From: an uncultured Chitinophaga sp.
GTDB taxonomy: Bacteria; Bacteroidota; Bacteroidia; Chitinophagales; Chitinophagaceae
DNA: 30,487 nt
Direction: 5' to 3'
NCBI RefSeq assembly: GCF_937874145.1
Contig: NZ_CALNBI010000355.1
Location: 1-30,487 of the forward strand
The notes under the pieces are model-generated. The model was not told where the DNA came from. It worked only from the letters and a program-made list of their open reading frames with translations, and made no database searches. Within the stretch, counting starts at the first letter, position 1, and every line of letters starts with the position of its first letter. Below, one piece after another: positions 16,483-23,835 of this stretch. The translations under genes and the position numbers were made by a program.

Positions 16483-17019
16483 ATGAAGAAGTATGTAATC
16501 ATCGCTATTGTTGCGTTCACCGGGTTTTTCAGCGTGAAGGCCAATGCTCAGACCAAAATCGCGCATATTAACACCCAGGCCTTGATTGAAGCGATGCCCG
16601 AGTATAAAAAAGCGCAGACCGACATTGAAACTTTCGCCGGTACGCTCGAAAAAGAAAGCGGATCACTGGTGGCTGAATACAATAAGAAAATGAAGGATTT
16701 CGAAAACGCTCCCAAAGAAGAGAGCGAGACGATGAAGGAAGTGAAGATCAAAGAAATCCAGGAACTGCAGAAGAGAATCCAGCTGTACGAAGAATCTGCC
16801 CGTGAGAAAATCGGCCAGAAACAAAACGAACTGCTGAAACCCGTGTACGATAAAGCCCGCAAAGCTATCGAAGACGTTGCCAAAGAAAAAGGTTACGCTT
16901 ACGTTATCGACAATTCCGGTGGATCCCTGCTGGTTTCCCCCGCGGCAGACGACATCCTGGCGCCGGTTAAAACCAAGCTGGGCGTACCTGCCACCGCAGC
17001 TCCCGCAGCCGCTAAATAG
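16483..17019 (+). CDS. OmpH/Skp family periplasmic chaperone, copy 2
   Basis: This 178-residue paralogue of the preceding gene has a signal peptide (about 1-22, ending ANA-QT), the N-terminal IAHINTQALIEAMPEYK, a charged coiled coil (about 45-130), and the C-terminal YAYVIDNSGGSLLVSP. It ends in an Ala/Pro-rich tail (ATAAPAAAK) that copy 1 lacks. The two copies share the fold but are clearly diverged, so the duplication is not recent. It is the last gene of the block, ended by a strong terminator. Confidence 0.92.
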   Translation: MKKYVIIAIVAFTGFFSVKANAQTKIAHINTQALIEAMPEYKKAQTDIETFAGTLEKESGSLVAEYNKKMKDFENAPKEESETMKEVKIKEIQELQKRIQLYEESAREKIGQKQNELLKPVYDKARKAIEDVAKEKGYAYVIDNSGGSLLVSPAADDILAPVKTKLGVPATAAPAAAK

Positions 17020-17040
17020 TGCTGAAAATCATTTAAATAG

Positions 17041-17071
17041 GGGCCCTGTTCCAAAGCAGGGCCCTTTTTTT
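17041..17071 (+). terminator. Rho-independent terminator of the bamA-ompH block
   Basis: A perfect 8-bp stem (GGGCCCTG at 17041-17048 with CAGGGCCC at 17057-17064) encloses an 8-base loop and is followed by seven T residues (17065-17071). Confidence 0.9.
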
Positions 17072-17158
17072 ATACTGGAAATCATGGGTTTAGAAAGAAA
17101 ATCTTTTCAAAGTTTGAATTTTCTGCCGCCCGCTTTTCATTTTTAAATTTATTTAACC

Positions 17159-17166
17159 TACCTTTG
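17159..17166 (+). promoter_or_regulatory. Bacteroidota -7 box for rpmH
   Basis: TACCTTTG matches TAnnTTTG exactly and precedes a leader of about 85 bases. Just after it lies an inverted repeat, CCGTTT-T-AAACGG (17171-17183), close to the expected transcription start. No clear -33 TTG is seen. Confidence 0.55.
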
Positions 17167-17259
17167 CCTTCCGTTTTAAACGGGGCTGATCACAGTCTGC
17201 CCGCCCGAAAAACGGATGGGTAAACAAGTTTTTAAGTAAGTAGAAAATATTAAAAAACG

Positions 17260-17415
17260 ATGAAACGTACTTTTCAACCGCACAACAGACGCAGAAAGAG
17301 CGTACACGGTTTCAGAAAGAGAATGGAAACTGCCAACGGACGTAAAGTATTGGCATCCCGCAGGGCGAAAGGCAGAAAAAAACTGACTGTATCTGACGAG
17401 CGCAAGCTGAAATAA
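17260..17415 (+). CDS. rpmH: 50S ribosomal protein L34
   Basis: This 51-residue basic protein of the large ribosomal subunit begins MKRTFQPHNRRRKSVHGF and contains RMETANGRKVLASRRAKGR, the canonical L34 sequence. It extends a few residues beyond the E. coli protein (46), ending SDERKLK. It is the first gene of the conserved rpmH-rnpA-yidD cluster. No dnaA gene or origin-like repeats lie upstream in this window. Confidence 0.97.
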   Translation: MKRTFQPHNRRRKSVHGFRKRMETANGRKVLASRRAKGRKKLTVSDERKLK

Positions 17416-17436
17416 TCGTCATAAACTCATATTGCC

Positions 17437-17838
17437 ATAAAAACTTATTCTTTTAATAAAGAAGAGAAGTTAAAGAGCAGGAAAATGATTGAAACGCTTT
17501 TTCGTGAAGGAAAAGCGTTTTCTATTTTCCCCTATCGCGTCATCTTCATGCCGGCCAGCCTTACGACGGACAAATACCCCGTTCAGGCCGGCTTCAGCGT
17601 ATCGGCCCGCAAATTCCCCCATGCGGTAGACCGAAACCGTATCAAGCGCCTGGGCCGCGAAACCTATCGCCTCCAGAAACAGGTGTTGTACGACGCACTC
17701 ACCGCCAACTCCCGCCAGATGGCCGTCTTTTTTATCTACCTCGACAAAAAAATCCCCGATTTCGCTTCCCTCCAGCCTAAATTTTCGGTAATTTTAGAGA
17801 AACTCGCCAGGGAAGCCGGTAGAAAAGAACAGCCATGA
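17437..17838 (+). CDS. rnpA: Ribonuclease P protein component, apparently with a non-AUG start
   Basis: This is the protein subunit of RNase P, which helps the catalytic RNA mature tRNA 5' ends. The RNR signature is present in AVDRNRIKRLGRE. The first in-frame ATG (17485) would start at MIETLFREGK and lose the conserved N-terminus. In the same frame upstream, the DNA encodes KTYSFNKEEKLKSRK, just what Bacteroidota RnpA proteins carry there. The frame is open from 17425 and contains no ATG, GTG or TTG before 17485. The only candidate starts are ATA at 17437 (133 residues) or ATT at 17431 (135). The boundary given uses ATA and is uncertain. The stop overlaps yidD by ATGA. Confidence 0.85.
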   Translation: MKTYSFNKEEKLKSRKMIETLFREGKAFSIFPYRVIFMPASLTTDKYPVQAGFSVSARKFPHAVDRNRIKRLGRETYRLQKQVLYDALTANSRQMAVFFIYLDKKIPDFASLQPKFSVILEKLAREAGRKEQP

Positions 17839-18068
17839 AGCGATTGATGCAAATTTTGAGTATCCCGTTCATTTTATTGATTAAGATCTACCAGTGGTGC
17901 ATCAGCCCGCTGCTGGGCGCCAACAAGTGCAGGTACACCCCCACTTGCTCCCAGTACGGCCTCGAAGCCCTCAGGAAACACGGCCTCTTCAAAGGAGGAT
18001 GGCTCGCAGCCAAAAGGATCCTCAGCTGCAACCCCTGGGGAGGCCACGGATACGACCCGGTCCCCTGA
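17835..18068 (+). CDS. yidD: Membrane protein insertion efficiency factor YidD
   Basis: This 77-residue protein is the small YidD factor, which acts at the inner membrane with the YidC insertase. It has an N-terminal amphipathic or membrane-associated helix, then the signature YQWCISPLLGANKCRYTPTC with conserved cysteines, SQYGLEALRKHG, and a final CNPWGGHGYDPVP. The start ATG overlaps the rnpA stop by 4 bases. yidC is not in the window, so only part of the classic rpmH-rnpA-yidD-yidC order is visible here. Confidence 0.96.
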   Translation: MKRLMQILSIPFILLIKIYQWCISPLLGANKCRYTPTCSQYGLEALRKHGLFKGGWLAAKRILSCNPWGGHGYDPVP

Positions 18069-18098
18069 TTTTTATCTCATCCCGAAACACTGTTACGC

Positions 18099-19757
18099 AT
18101 GCGGAAATCCCGTAAAATCATGTTGTTCGCGCTTATCGGCATCGCCGGCCTGGCCCTCGCCTTCCGCAACAGCGACAAATACTTCCTCATCGCCAAAAAC
18201 CTCGACATCTTCGCCGCGTTCTACCGCGAACTCAATACCTATTACGTCGAAGACCTCCCGCCCGATAAACTCATGCAAACCGGCATCGAAGCCATGCTCG
18301 AAGAAACGGATCCCTACACCGACTTCGTTCCCGAAGAAGAACTCGACGAGCTCCGCTTCATGGCCACCGGCAAATACGGCGGCGTAGGCGCTTCCATCTA
18401 CACCGAGGGCGAATGGACCTCCATCACCGACGTTTACGAAGGCAGCCCCATGGATAAGGCCGGCATCAAAGCGGGCGACGTCATCGTTTCGCTCGACGGC
18501 AAAAGCGCCAAAAACATGGAACAGGAAGAAGTGAGCAAATACCTCAAAGGCACCGCCGGCACCGCGCTCATCATCGTCCTCCGCCATCCCCTCAACAATA
18601 CCGAAAAAACTTACCGCATCCTGCGCGACGATATCAACGTAAAACCCGTTAGCTACTCCGGCATCATCCGCAAGAACATCGGATACATCAAGATGACGCA
18701 ATTTACCGAAGGCAGCGCCGAACAGGTCCAGCTTGCTTTCGACGCCCTCCGCAAACAAAACCCCGCACTCGGCGGCATAGTCCTCGACCTGCGCGGCAAC
18801 CCCGGCGGGCTGCTGGAGGAAGCCGTGTCGCTTTCGAATATTTTCATCGACAAGGGAAAGCTGATCGTCAGCACCCGCGGCAAAGTGAAAAGCTGGGACC
18901 GCGAGTACAAGACCAGCCTTCTGCCGATCGACAACCATATTCCCCTCGTGGTGCTCACCAGCCGCTCTTCCGCCTCCGCATCGGAGATTGTGGCCGGCGC
19001 GGTGCAGGACCTGGACCGGGGGCTCGTAGTAGGGCAACGCTCCTACGGCAAGGGACTGGTGCAAACCACCCGCCCGCTTCCCTATAACGCCAGGCTGAAA
19101 GTGACGACCGCGCGGTATTACACGCCCAGCGGCCGCTGCATCCAGGCGATCGATTATTCGCAGCGCAACGAAGAAGGAGAAGCCGATTATGTGCCCGATT
19201 CCCTTCGCAAATCGTTTACCACGGCGGCCGGCAGGCCTGTGAAAGATGGCGGCGGCATCGAACCGGATGCGCGCGTAGAAAGCACGATCCTAAGCCAGGT
19301 GGCCATTACGCTGCTGCGCAAACAATTCATTTTCGACTATGCCACCCGGTATTATTACGCCCATCCCGAAACACCAGCCACCAGCACTGCTTTCGTGACG
19401 GATGAAGTCTTCGAGGAATTCCTGAAGTTCCTGGACGGGAAGGATTACAGCTATAAAACCCGCAGCGAGGAAGCCCTGGACGTTTTCCGGTCGACCGCCA
19501 CCCGCGAAAAATATTACGACGGCCTGCAAAAGGAATTCGATGCCCTGCAGGCGAAAATGAAGCACGACAAAAAGCAGGACCTGCTCCGCAATAAGGCTGA
19601 AATCCGCCAGCTGCTCGAAGAAGAGATCGCCAACCGCTACTTCCCGCAGGCGGGGCGCATCGAGCGTTCCCTCAGTTGGGACAAGGACGTGGATGAAGCC
19701 GTGACGCTCCTGCAAAGCCCGCAGAAATACCAGCAGCTGCTCACCCGGAAAAACTGA
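18099..19757 (+). CDS. S41 family C-terminal processing peptidase
   Basis: This 552-residue protease of the CtpA/Prc class is anchored or exported by an N-terminal hydrophobic segment (about 7-22) and should act in the periplasm. A PDZ domain (about 88-165, with GVGASI and SPMDKAGIKAGDVIVSLDG) binds substrate C-termini. The catalytic domain has DLRGNPGG (230-237), the likely nucleophile Ser293 in SSASASEIVAGA, and Lys318 in SYGKG. A C-terminal extension (about 395-552) is helical and charged. It starts 30 bases after yidD and is followed by a terminator. Confidence 0.93.
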   Translation: MRKSRKIMLFALIGIAGLALAFRNSDKYFLIAKNLDIFAAFYRELNTYYVEDLPPDKLMQTGIEAMLEETDPYTDFVPEEELDELRFMATGKYGGVGASIYTEGEWTSITDVYEGSPMDKAGIKAGDVIVSLDGKSAKNMEQEEVSKYLKGTAGTALIIVLRHPLNNTEKTYRILRDDINVKPVSYSGIIRKNIGYIKMTQFTEGSAEQVQLAFDALRKQNPALGGIVLDLRGNPGGLLEEAVSLSNIFIDKGKLIVSTRGKVKSWDREYKTSLLPIDNHIPLVVLTSRSSASASEIVAGAVQDLDRGLVVGQRSYGKGLVQTTRPLPYNARLKVTTARYYTPSGRCIQAIDYSQRNEEGEADYVPDSLRKSFTTAAGRPVKDGGGIEPDARVESTILSQVAITLLRKQFIFDYATRYYYAHPETPATSTAFVTDEVFEEFLKFLDGKDYSYKTRSEEALDVFRSTATREKYYDGLQKEFDALQAKMKHDKKQDLLRNKAEIRQLLEEEIANRYFPQAGRIERSLSWDKDVDEAVTLLQSPQKYQQLLTRKN

Positions 19758-19782
19758 TCCCGGCCGCTTATCATGGAATTTG

Positions 19783-19823
19783 TTTAGCCATGCACGATTT
19801 GTTGCATGGCTAAATTGTTTTTT
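19783..19823 (+). terminator. Rho-independent terminator of the S41 peptidase gene
   Basis: A perfect 12-bp stem (TTTAGCCATGCA at 19783-19794 with TGCATGGCTAAA at 19803-19814) encloses an 8-base loop and is followed by TTGTTTTTT. Confidence 0.85.
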
Positions 19824-19859
19824 GTTCTTTTATAGCTACGCAATTTGAAACGTCCACAT

Positions 19860-20669
19860 ATGAGTAACCATCGCTGTTTCGCGGCATTTTTCGCATTGAT
19901 TACCCTTTCGGCCTGCACGGCGGGCAAACGGTCCGCCACTACGGCACCCACGCAGATAAGCGTGCTGAGCTATAATATCCATCATGCCAATCCGCCGTCG
20001 GTGGCAAACAAGATTGATATGGACGCCATCGCGAAGGTGATCGCGGATGCGAAGCCCGACCTGGTGGCCTTGCAGGAAGTGGACGTTAATAATACGCGTT
20101 CCGGCACCACGTTGCACCAGGCGGAAGACCTGGCGAAGCGGTTGGGGATGAAGGCATTTTTTGCCAAAGGGATCGATTACGGCGGAGGGGAATACGGCAT
20201 CGCCGTGTTGTCGAAATTCCCGGTGCTGGAAACGAAGCGGTATGCGTTGACGACGCTGCCCGGCACCAACGGCGAGCCCCGCGCGCTGGCGACCATGCTG
20301 GTGGAATTGCCCGGCGGGAAAAAGGTATTGATGGCCAGTACCCACCTCGATGCGCAGCGCAACGACAGCAACCGGATCGTGCAGATGCGTGAGGTAACGA
20401 AGATTTTATCGGGGCAGCCTTACCCGGTGATCGTGGCGGGCGACATGAACGCCGCTGCGGGAGGGCCCGTCATCAACCAGCTGGATGCGCATTTCACACG
20501 TACCTGCAGTGATTGCGCGCCTACCATCCCGGTGGTGAACCCGCGCCGTTGCATCGATTTTATCGCCTACACAAAAGGAAAGTTTACCGTGCTGCACCAT
20601 GAAGTGATCCCCGAAACCTACGCTTCAGATCATCTTCCCGTAAAATCCATCCTGCAACCGGCCTTTTAG
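19860..20669 (+). CDS. Endonuclease/exonuclease/phosphatase family lipoprotein
   Basis: This 269-residue member of the EEP superfamily (DNase I-like fold) consists of metal-dependent phosphodiesterases or phosphatases. Catalytic landmarks are Asn39 in SYNIHHA, Glu73 in LQEVD, His162 in STHLD, Asp195 and Asn197 in GDMNA, Asp233 in IDFIAY, and Asp257-His258 in SDHLP. A type II signal peptide ends at Cys19 (LSAC), so it should be a membrane lipoprotein. The ATG at 19860 is preferred over TTG at 19845, which would add basic residues ahead of the signal. The substrate (nucleic acid, lipid head group or inositol phosphate) is undetermined. Confidence 0.9.
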   Translation: MSNHRCFAAFFALITLSACTAGKRSATTAPTQISVLSYNIHHANPPSVANKIDMDAIAKVIADAKPDLVALQEVDVNNTRSGTTLHQAEDLAKRLGMKAFFAKGIDYGGGEYGIAVLSKFPVLETKRYALTTLPGTNGEPRALATMLVELPGGKKVLMASTHLDAQRNDSNRIVQMREVTKILSGQPYPVIVAGDMNAAAGGPVINQLDAHFTRTCSDCAPTIPVVNPRRCIDFIAYTKGKFTVLHHEVIPETYASDHLPVKSILQPAF

Positions 20670-20681
20670 TTGCAATTGCAA
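20670..20681. promoter_or_regulatory. Perfect 12-bp palindrome, candidate operator
   Basis: TTGCAATTGCAA follows directly after the stop of the EEP-family gene. It overlaps the candidate -33 element of the oxidoreductase promoter, a position suited to a repressor or activator site. Confidence 0.4.
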
Positions 20682-20706
20682 TTTTTAAAATATTTTATTA
20701 ATATTG
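20676..20706 (+). promoter_or_regulatory. Candidate Bacteroidota promoter for the Gfo/Idh-DUF1080 unit
   Basis: TTG (20676-20678) and TAATATTG (20699-20706, one mismatch to TAnnTTTG) are separated by 20 bases within a strongly AT-rich stretch, 46 bases before the oxidoreductase start. Confidence 0.5.
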
Positions 20707-20752
20707 ACAATTCACAAACCGCACGTCACGTAAAATCCATAAATGCAAAGCC

Positions 20753-22141
20753 ATGACTGACAAGAACAAGAACAATTCCCGCCGGGGCTTTATCAATAAG
20801 CTGGCAAAAGGAGTTGTGGGAGCATCACTGATCCCGAATATCATCACCGCCGCCGACCGCCAGAGAAGCCTCCAGCAACTGGCGCGTCAGAAAGACCACT
20901 ACAGCGCCAACGACAATATCCAGATCGCACTCATCGGAGCCGGCGGCATGGGTACCGAAGACGCCAACACCGCTATCAAAGTTCCCGGTGTGAAGCTCGT
21001 GGCTGCCTGCGACCTGTATGACGGCCGCCTGGCGGATGCCAAGAAAAAATGGGGTAACGACATTTACACTACCCGCGACTATAAAGAAATTCTTCAGCGT
21101 AAAGATATCGACGCGGTGATCATCGCCACGCCGGACTCCTGGCACAAAGACATCTCCGTGGCCGCCATGAACGCCGGCAAGAGCGTGTACTGCGAAAAAC
21201 CGATGGTGCACGACGTGAGCGAAGGCGCCGCCGTAGTGGACGCGCAGAACCGTAACAAAGGCGTGGTTTACCAGGTAGGCAGCCAGGGCGTTAGCTCCCT
21301 CGGGAACGAAAAAGCCCGCGAGCTCCTGAAAGACGGCGCCATCGGCGAGCTCAACTATGCAGAGGGCTTCTGGGCGCGTATGTCCGCCTTCGGTGCATGG
21401 CAATATCCCATCCCGGCCGACGCTTCGCCGTCTACCGTTGGTTGGGACGCCTTCCTGGCCAATAACAAAAAACGCGACTTCGATCCCCTGCGCTTCTTCC
21501 GTTGGAGAAATTACCGCGACTATGGCACCGGCGTTTCCGGCGACCTGTTCGTTCACCTGTTCAGCAGCCTTCACCTGGTGACCGGATCTATCGGTCCCGA
21601 GAAGATCATGGCTACCGGTGGTCTCCGTTACTGGAAAGACGGCCGTGAAGTGCCTGACGTGATGCTTGGCATGTTCGACTATCCGCAGACCGACGTGCAT
21701 CCCGCCTTCAACCTCTCGCTCCGCGTAAACTTCGTGGACGGCACCGGCGGCACCAACTACCTCCGCATGGTAGGCAGCGAAGGTTCCATGACCGTTGAGT
21801 GGGACCGCGTGACGGTTTACCGCAACAAGAATGCTTCCGACGCTTCCGATCCGCTGTCTGCCGGCAAACAAGCCCGCGACAACGGCAAGCAGTTCGTATA
21901 TGAAAGAAAGCACATGATGGACCCCGACAAGCTGATCTACGAAGCGGAGGAAGGTTACAAAGGCGCGCATTTCGACCACTTCTACAACCTGTTCAACGCC
22001 ATGCGTACCAAAGGTAAAGTAGCGGAAGACGCCCTGTTCGGTTTCCGTGCGGCTGCACCTGCGTTGCTTTGCAACGATAGCTATTTCTCCAACAAGATCA
22101 TGCATTGGGATCCGAAGAATCTCAAAGTCGTAAACAAATAA
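20753..22141 (+). CDS. Gfo/Idh/MocA family oxidoreductase with Tat signal
   Basis: This 462-residue NAD(P)-dependent sugar oxidoreductase has a twin-arginine signal (SRRGFINKLAKG, 9-20) and so should be exported folded with its cofactor. The Rossmann domain has GAGGMG (62-67) and the family signature CEKP (147-150) with the catalytic Lys. WDAFLANNKKRDFDPLRFFRWR and related blocks place it in the Tat-exported Bacteroidota/Planctomycetota branch of the family. The next gene, 10 bases on, encodes a DUF1080 lipoprotein, suggesting joint action on 3-keto sugars or glycosides. The exact substrate is unknown. Confidence 0.9.
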   Translation: MTDKNKNNSRRGFINKLAKGVVGASLIPNIITAADRQRSLQQLARQKDHYSANDNIQIALIGAGGMGTEDANTAIKVPGVKLVAACDLYDGRLADAKKKWGNDIYTTRDYKEILQRKDIDAVIIATPDSWHKDISVAAMNAGKSVYCEKPMVHDVSEGAAVVDAQNRNKGVVYQVGSQGVSSLGNEKARELLKDGAIGELNYAEGFWARMSAFGAWQYPIPADASPSTVGWDAFLANNKKRDFDPLRFFRWRNYRDYGTGVSGDLFVHLFSSLHLVTGSIGPEKIMATGGLRYWKDGREVPDVMLGMFDYPQTDVHPAFNLSLRVNFVDGTGGTNYLRMVGSEGSMTVEWDRVTVYRNKNASDASDPLSAGKQARDNGKQFVYERKHMMDPDKLIYEAEEGYKGAHFDHFYNLFNAMRTKGKVAEDALFGFRAAAPALLCNDSYFSNKIMHWDPKNLKVVNK

Positions 22142-22151
22142 TTCGTTTCGT

Positions 22152-22925
22152 ATGAAGCAGCTGATGCTACCCGCTTTTGCGGCGGCCGCGCTGGGGTTTG
22201 GCTCCTGCGGCGGCGCTTCCACCGGAGAGCAAAAGGATTCCGTGACCGCGGGCACTGAAAACGTGGCCGCGGCGCCCGTTAAGGAGAACGTACTGTCCGA
22301 AGCCGAAGCGGCTGCCGGGTGGAAGCTGCTCTTCAACGGCCAGAACCTCGACGGATGGCGCATGTACAAAGGGAAAGACGGTAAAACCTGGAGCGCCCTC
22401 GACGGAACGCTTCACTGTACAGGCAGCGCTACCGACAAAAGCGATATGCGCGGCGACCTCATCACAACGGACCAGTACGAGAATTTCGAGCTGGAGGCAG
22501 ACTGGAAACTGGCGCCCCAGGGCAACAGCGGTATCCTTTACCTGGTGACCGAGGAGTTCGATGCGCCGTATATGAGCGGCCCCGAATACCAGATCATCGA
22601 CGATAACAACTTCCCCGAAAAGCTGGAAGACTGGCAGAAATCCGGCGCCAACTACGCCATGAACCCGCCTTCGAAGCTGGCTGCGAAGCCCATCGGCGAG
22701 TGGAACCACACCCGCATCGTGGTGAACAAGGGCCACGTGGAGCATTGGCTGAACGGCGAAAAGGTGGTGGACACGCAGATGTGGACACCGGCCTGGGAAG
22801 AAGCCAGGGCTACCGGCAAATGGAAGGAGTACAAAGGATATGGTACCGCGAAGCAGGGCCATATCTGCCTGCAGGACCACGGCAGTGAGATCTGGTTCAA
22901 AAACATGAAGATCAAGCCGCTGTAA
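22152..22925 (+). CDS. DUF1080 (3-keto-disaccharide hydrolase domain) lipoprotein
   Basis: This 257-residue protein carries a DUF1080 domain (about 54-257), a lectin-like beta-sandwich fold found in 3-keto-glycoside hydrolases. Signatures include GWKLLFNGQNLDGWRM, NSGILYLV, GPEYQIIDD, WNHTRIVVNKGHVEHWLNG and ICLQDHGSEIWFKNMKIKPL. A type II signal peptide ends at Cys19 (GFGSC), followed by a low-complexity linker rich in Ala, Glu and Val. It is 10 bases after the oxidoreductase, so the oxidoreductase could generate a 3-keto sugar that this protein cleaves or binds. Catalysis itself is inferred from the family. Confidence 0.9.
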   Translation: MKQLMLPAFAAAALGFGSCGGASTGEQKDSVTAGTENVAAAPVKENVLSEAEAAAGWKLLFNGQNLDGWRMYKGKDGKTWSALDGTLHCTGSATDKSDMRGDLITTDQYENFELEADWKLAPQGNSGILYLVTEEFDAPYMSGPEYQIIDDNNFPEKLEDWQKSGANYAMNPPSKLAAKPIGEWNHTRIVVNKGHVEHWLNGEKVVDTQMWTPAWEEARATGKWKEYKGYGTAKQGHICLQDHGSEIWFKNMKIKPL

Positions 22926-22942
22926 GGATGGCTAACAGAAAT

Positions 22943-22979
22943 AAAAAAGCCGGTTGTCATGCGACGACCGGCTTTTTTT
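22943..22979. terminator. Bidirectional terminator between DUF1080 and superoxide dismutase genes
   Basis: An 11-bp stem (AGCCGGTTGTC at 22948-22958 with GACGACCGGCT at 22963-22973, one wobble pair) with a 4-base loop is flanked by an A run on the left and seven T residues on the right. It can therefore end transcription from both convergent genes. Confidence 0.88.
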
Positions 22980-22994
22980 ATGCGGAGGGCTCGC

Positions 22995-23591
22995 TTATTT
23001 GAAGCGTTTGCTCACTGCGTCCCAGTTTACTACATTCCAGAAAGCGGCGAGGTACTCGGCGCGGCGGTTCTGGTATTTGAGGTAGTAAGCGTGTTCCCAC
23101 ACGTCAACACCCAGGATGGGAGTGCCTTTCACTTCAGCCACGTCCATCAGGGGATTGTCCTGGTTGGGGGTGGAGGAAACTTCCAGCTTGCCGTCTTTCT
23201 GGATGAGCCATGCCCAGCCGGAGCCGAAGCGGGAAACGCCGGCGGCGTTGAATTTCTCTTTGAACGCGTCGAAGGAACCGAAAGCGCTGTTGATGGCTTC
23301 AGCCAGTGCGCCGGAGGGAGCACCGCCTGCGTTGGGAGCCAGGGATTCCCAGAAGAAGGAGTGGTTCCAGTGGCCGCCGCCGTTGTTGCGGACTGCGGGG
23401 GAGATGGTGCCGGCTTTGGCTACCAGCTCTTCGAGGGATTTATTTTCGTTTTCGGTACCGGCGATAGCCTTGTTCAGATTGTCTACATAAGCCTGGTGGT
23501 GCTTACCGTGATGGATCTCCATCGTCTGTTTGTCGAAGTGCGGTTCCAGCGCATCGGATGCATACGGTAATGCAGGAAGGGTAAAAGCCAT
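22995..23591 (-). CDS. Superoxide dismutase (Fe/Mn family)
   Basis: This 198-residue cytosolic enzyme dismutates superoxide. The four metal ligands are His27 (EIHHGKHH), His77 (GGGHWNHSFFW), Asp163 and His167 (DVWEHAYY). No signal peptide is present. The in-frame extension to 23666 lies upstream of the promoter and is not translated, so the start is the ATG at 23591, giving MAFTLPALPY, a normal family N-terminus. Which metal is used (Fe, Mn or either) cannot be settled from these residues alone. It is monocistronic and convergent with the DUF1080 gene. Confidence 0.96.
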   Translation of the reverse strand: MAFTLPALPYASDALEPHFDKQTMEIHHGKHHQAYVDNLNKAIAGTENENKSLEELVAKAGTISPAVRNNGGGHWNHSFFWESLAPNAGGAPSGALAEAINSAFGSFDAFKEKFNAAGVSRFGSGWAWLIQKDGKLEVSSTPNQDNPLMDVAEVKGTPILGVDVWEHAYYLKYQNRRAEYLAAFWNVVNWDAVSKRFK

Positions 23592-23614
23592 AATCCAATT
23601 TTTATGGGTGAGAA

Positions 23615-23634
23615 AATTGAGTTTCAATTGAGTT
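23615..23634. repeat. Short direct repeat in the superoxide dismutase leader
   Basis: AATTGAGTT occurs at 23615-23623 and at 23626-23634 with an 11-bp period, immediately downstream of the -7 box and overlapping the predicted transcription start. This is a plausible regulator site. Confidence 0.4.
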
Positions 23635-23635
23635 C

Positions 23636-23667
23636 CAAATTTACGGCCGGATAATGGAATTGTCAAA
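23636..23667 (-). promoter_or_regulatory. Consensus Bacteroidota promoter of the superoxide dismutase gene
   Basis: On the minus strand, TTTG (23667-23664), a 20-base spacer and TAAATTTG (23643-23636) match the -33/-7 consensus exactly. Transcription should start near 23629, leaving a leader of about 38 bases. Confidence 0.8.
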
Positions 23668-23835
23668 CCCTTTATCGCTCTAGTTGTTATAGCCGGATAG
23701 ACCTTGTGGCGGTGGGTTTGGATATATGGCTTTTTCTTTTATATTTACATAAAGGTGTTATAACATTTGCGTAGCGAATTTTTATATTCGTATAGTATTC
23801 ATCGTTAGTTTTTCACTATTGTTTGTTTAAAACAT

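Noticed and set aside
20825..22369. Long minus-strand open frame opposite the oxidoreductase
   Set aside because: It runs across two real genes on the opposite strand and has no motif or promoter support.
23775..23790. Inverted repeat CGAAT...ATTCG upstream of the PAS-LuxR gene
   Set aside because: The arms are only 5 bases and the stretch is AT-rich, so there is little support for a specific site.
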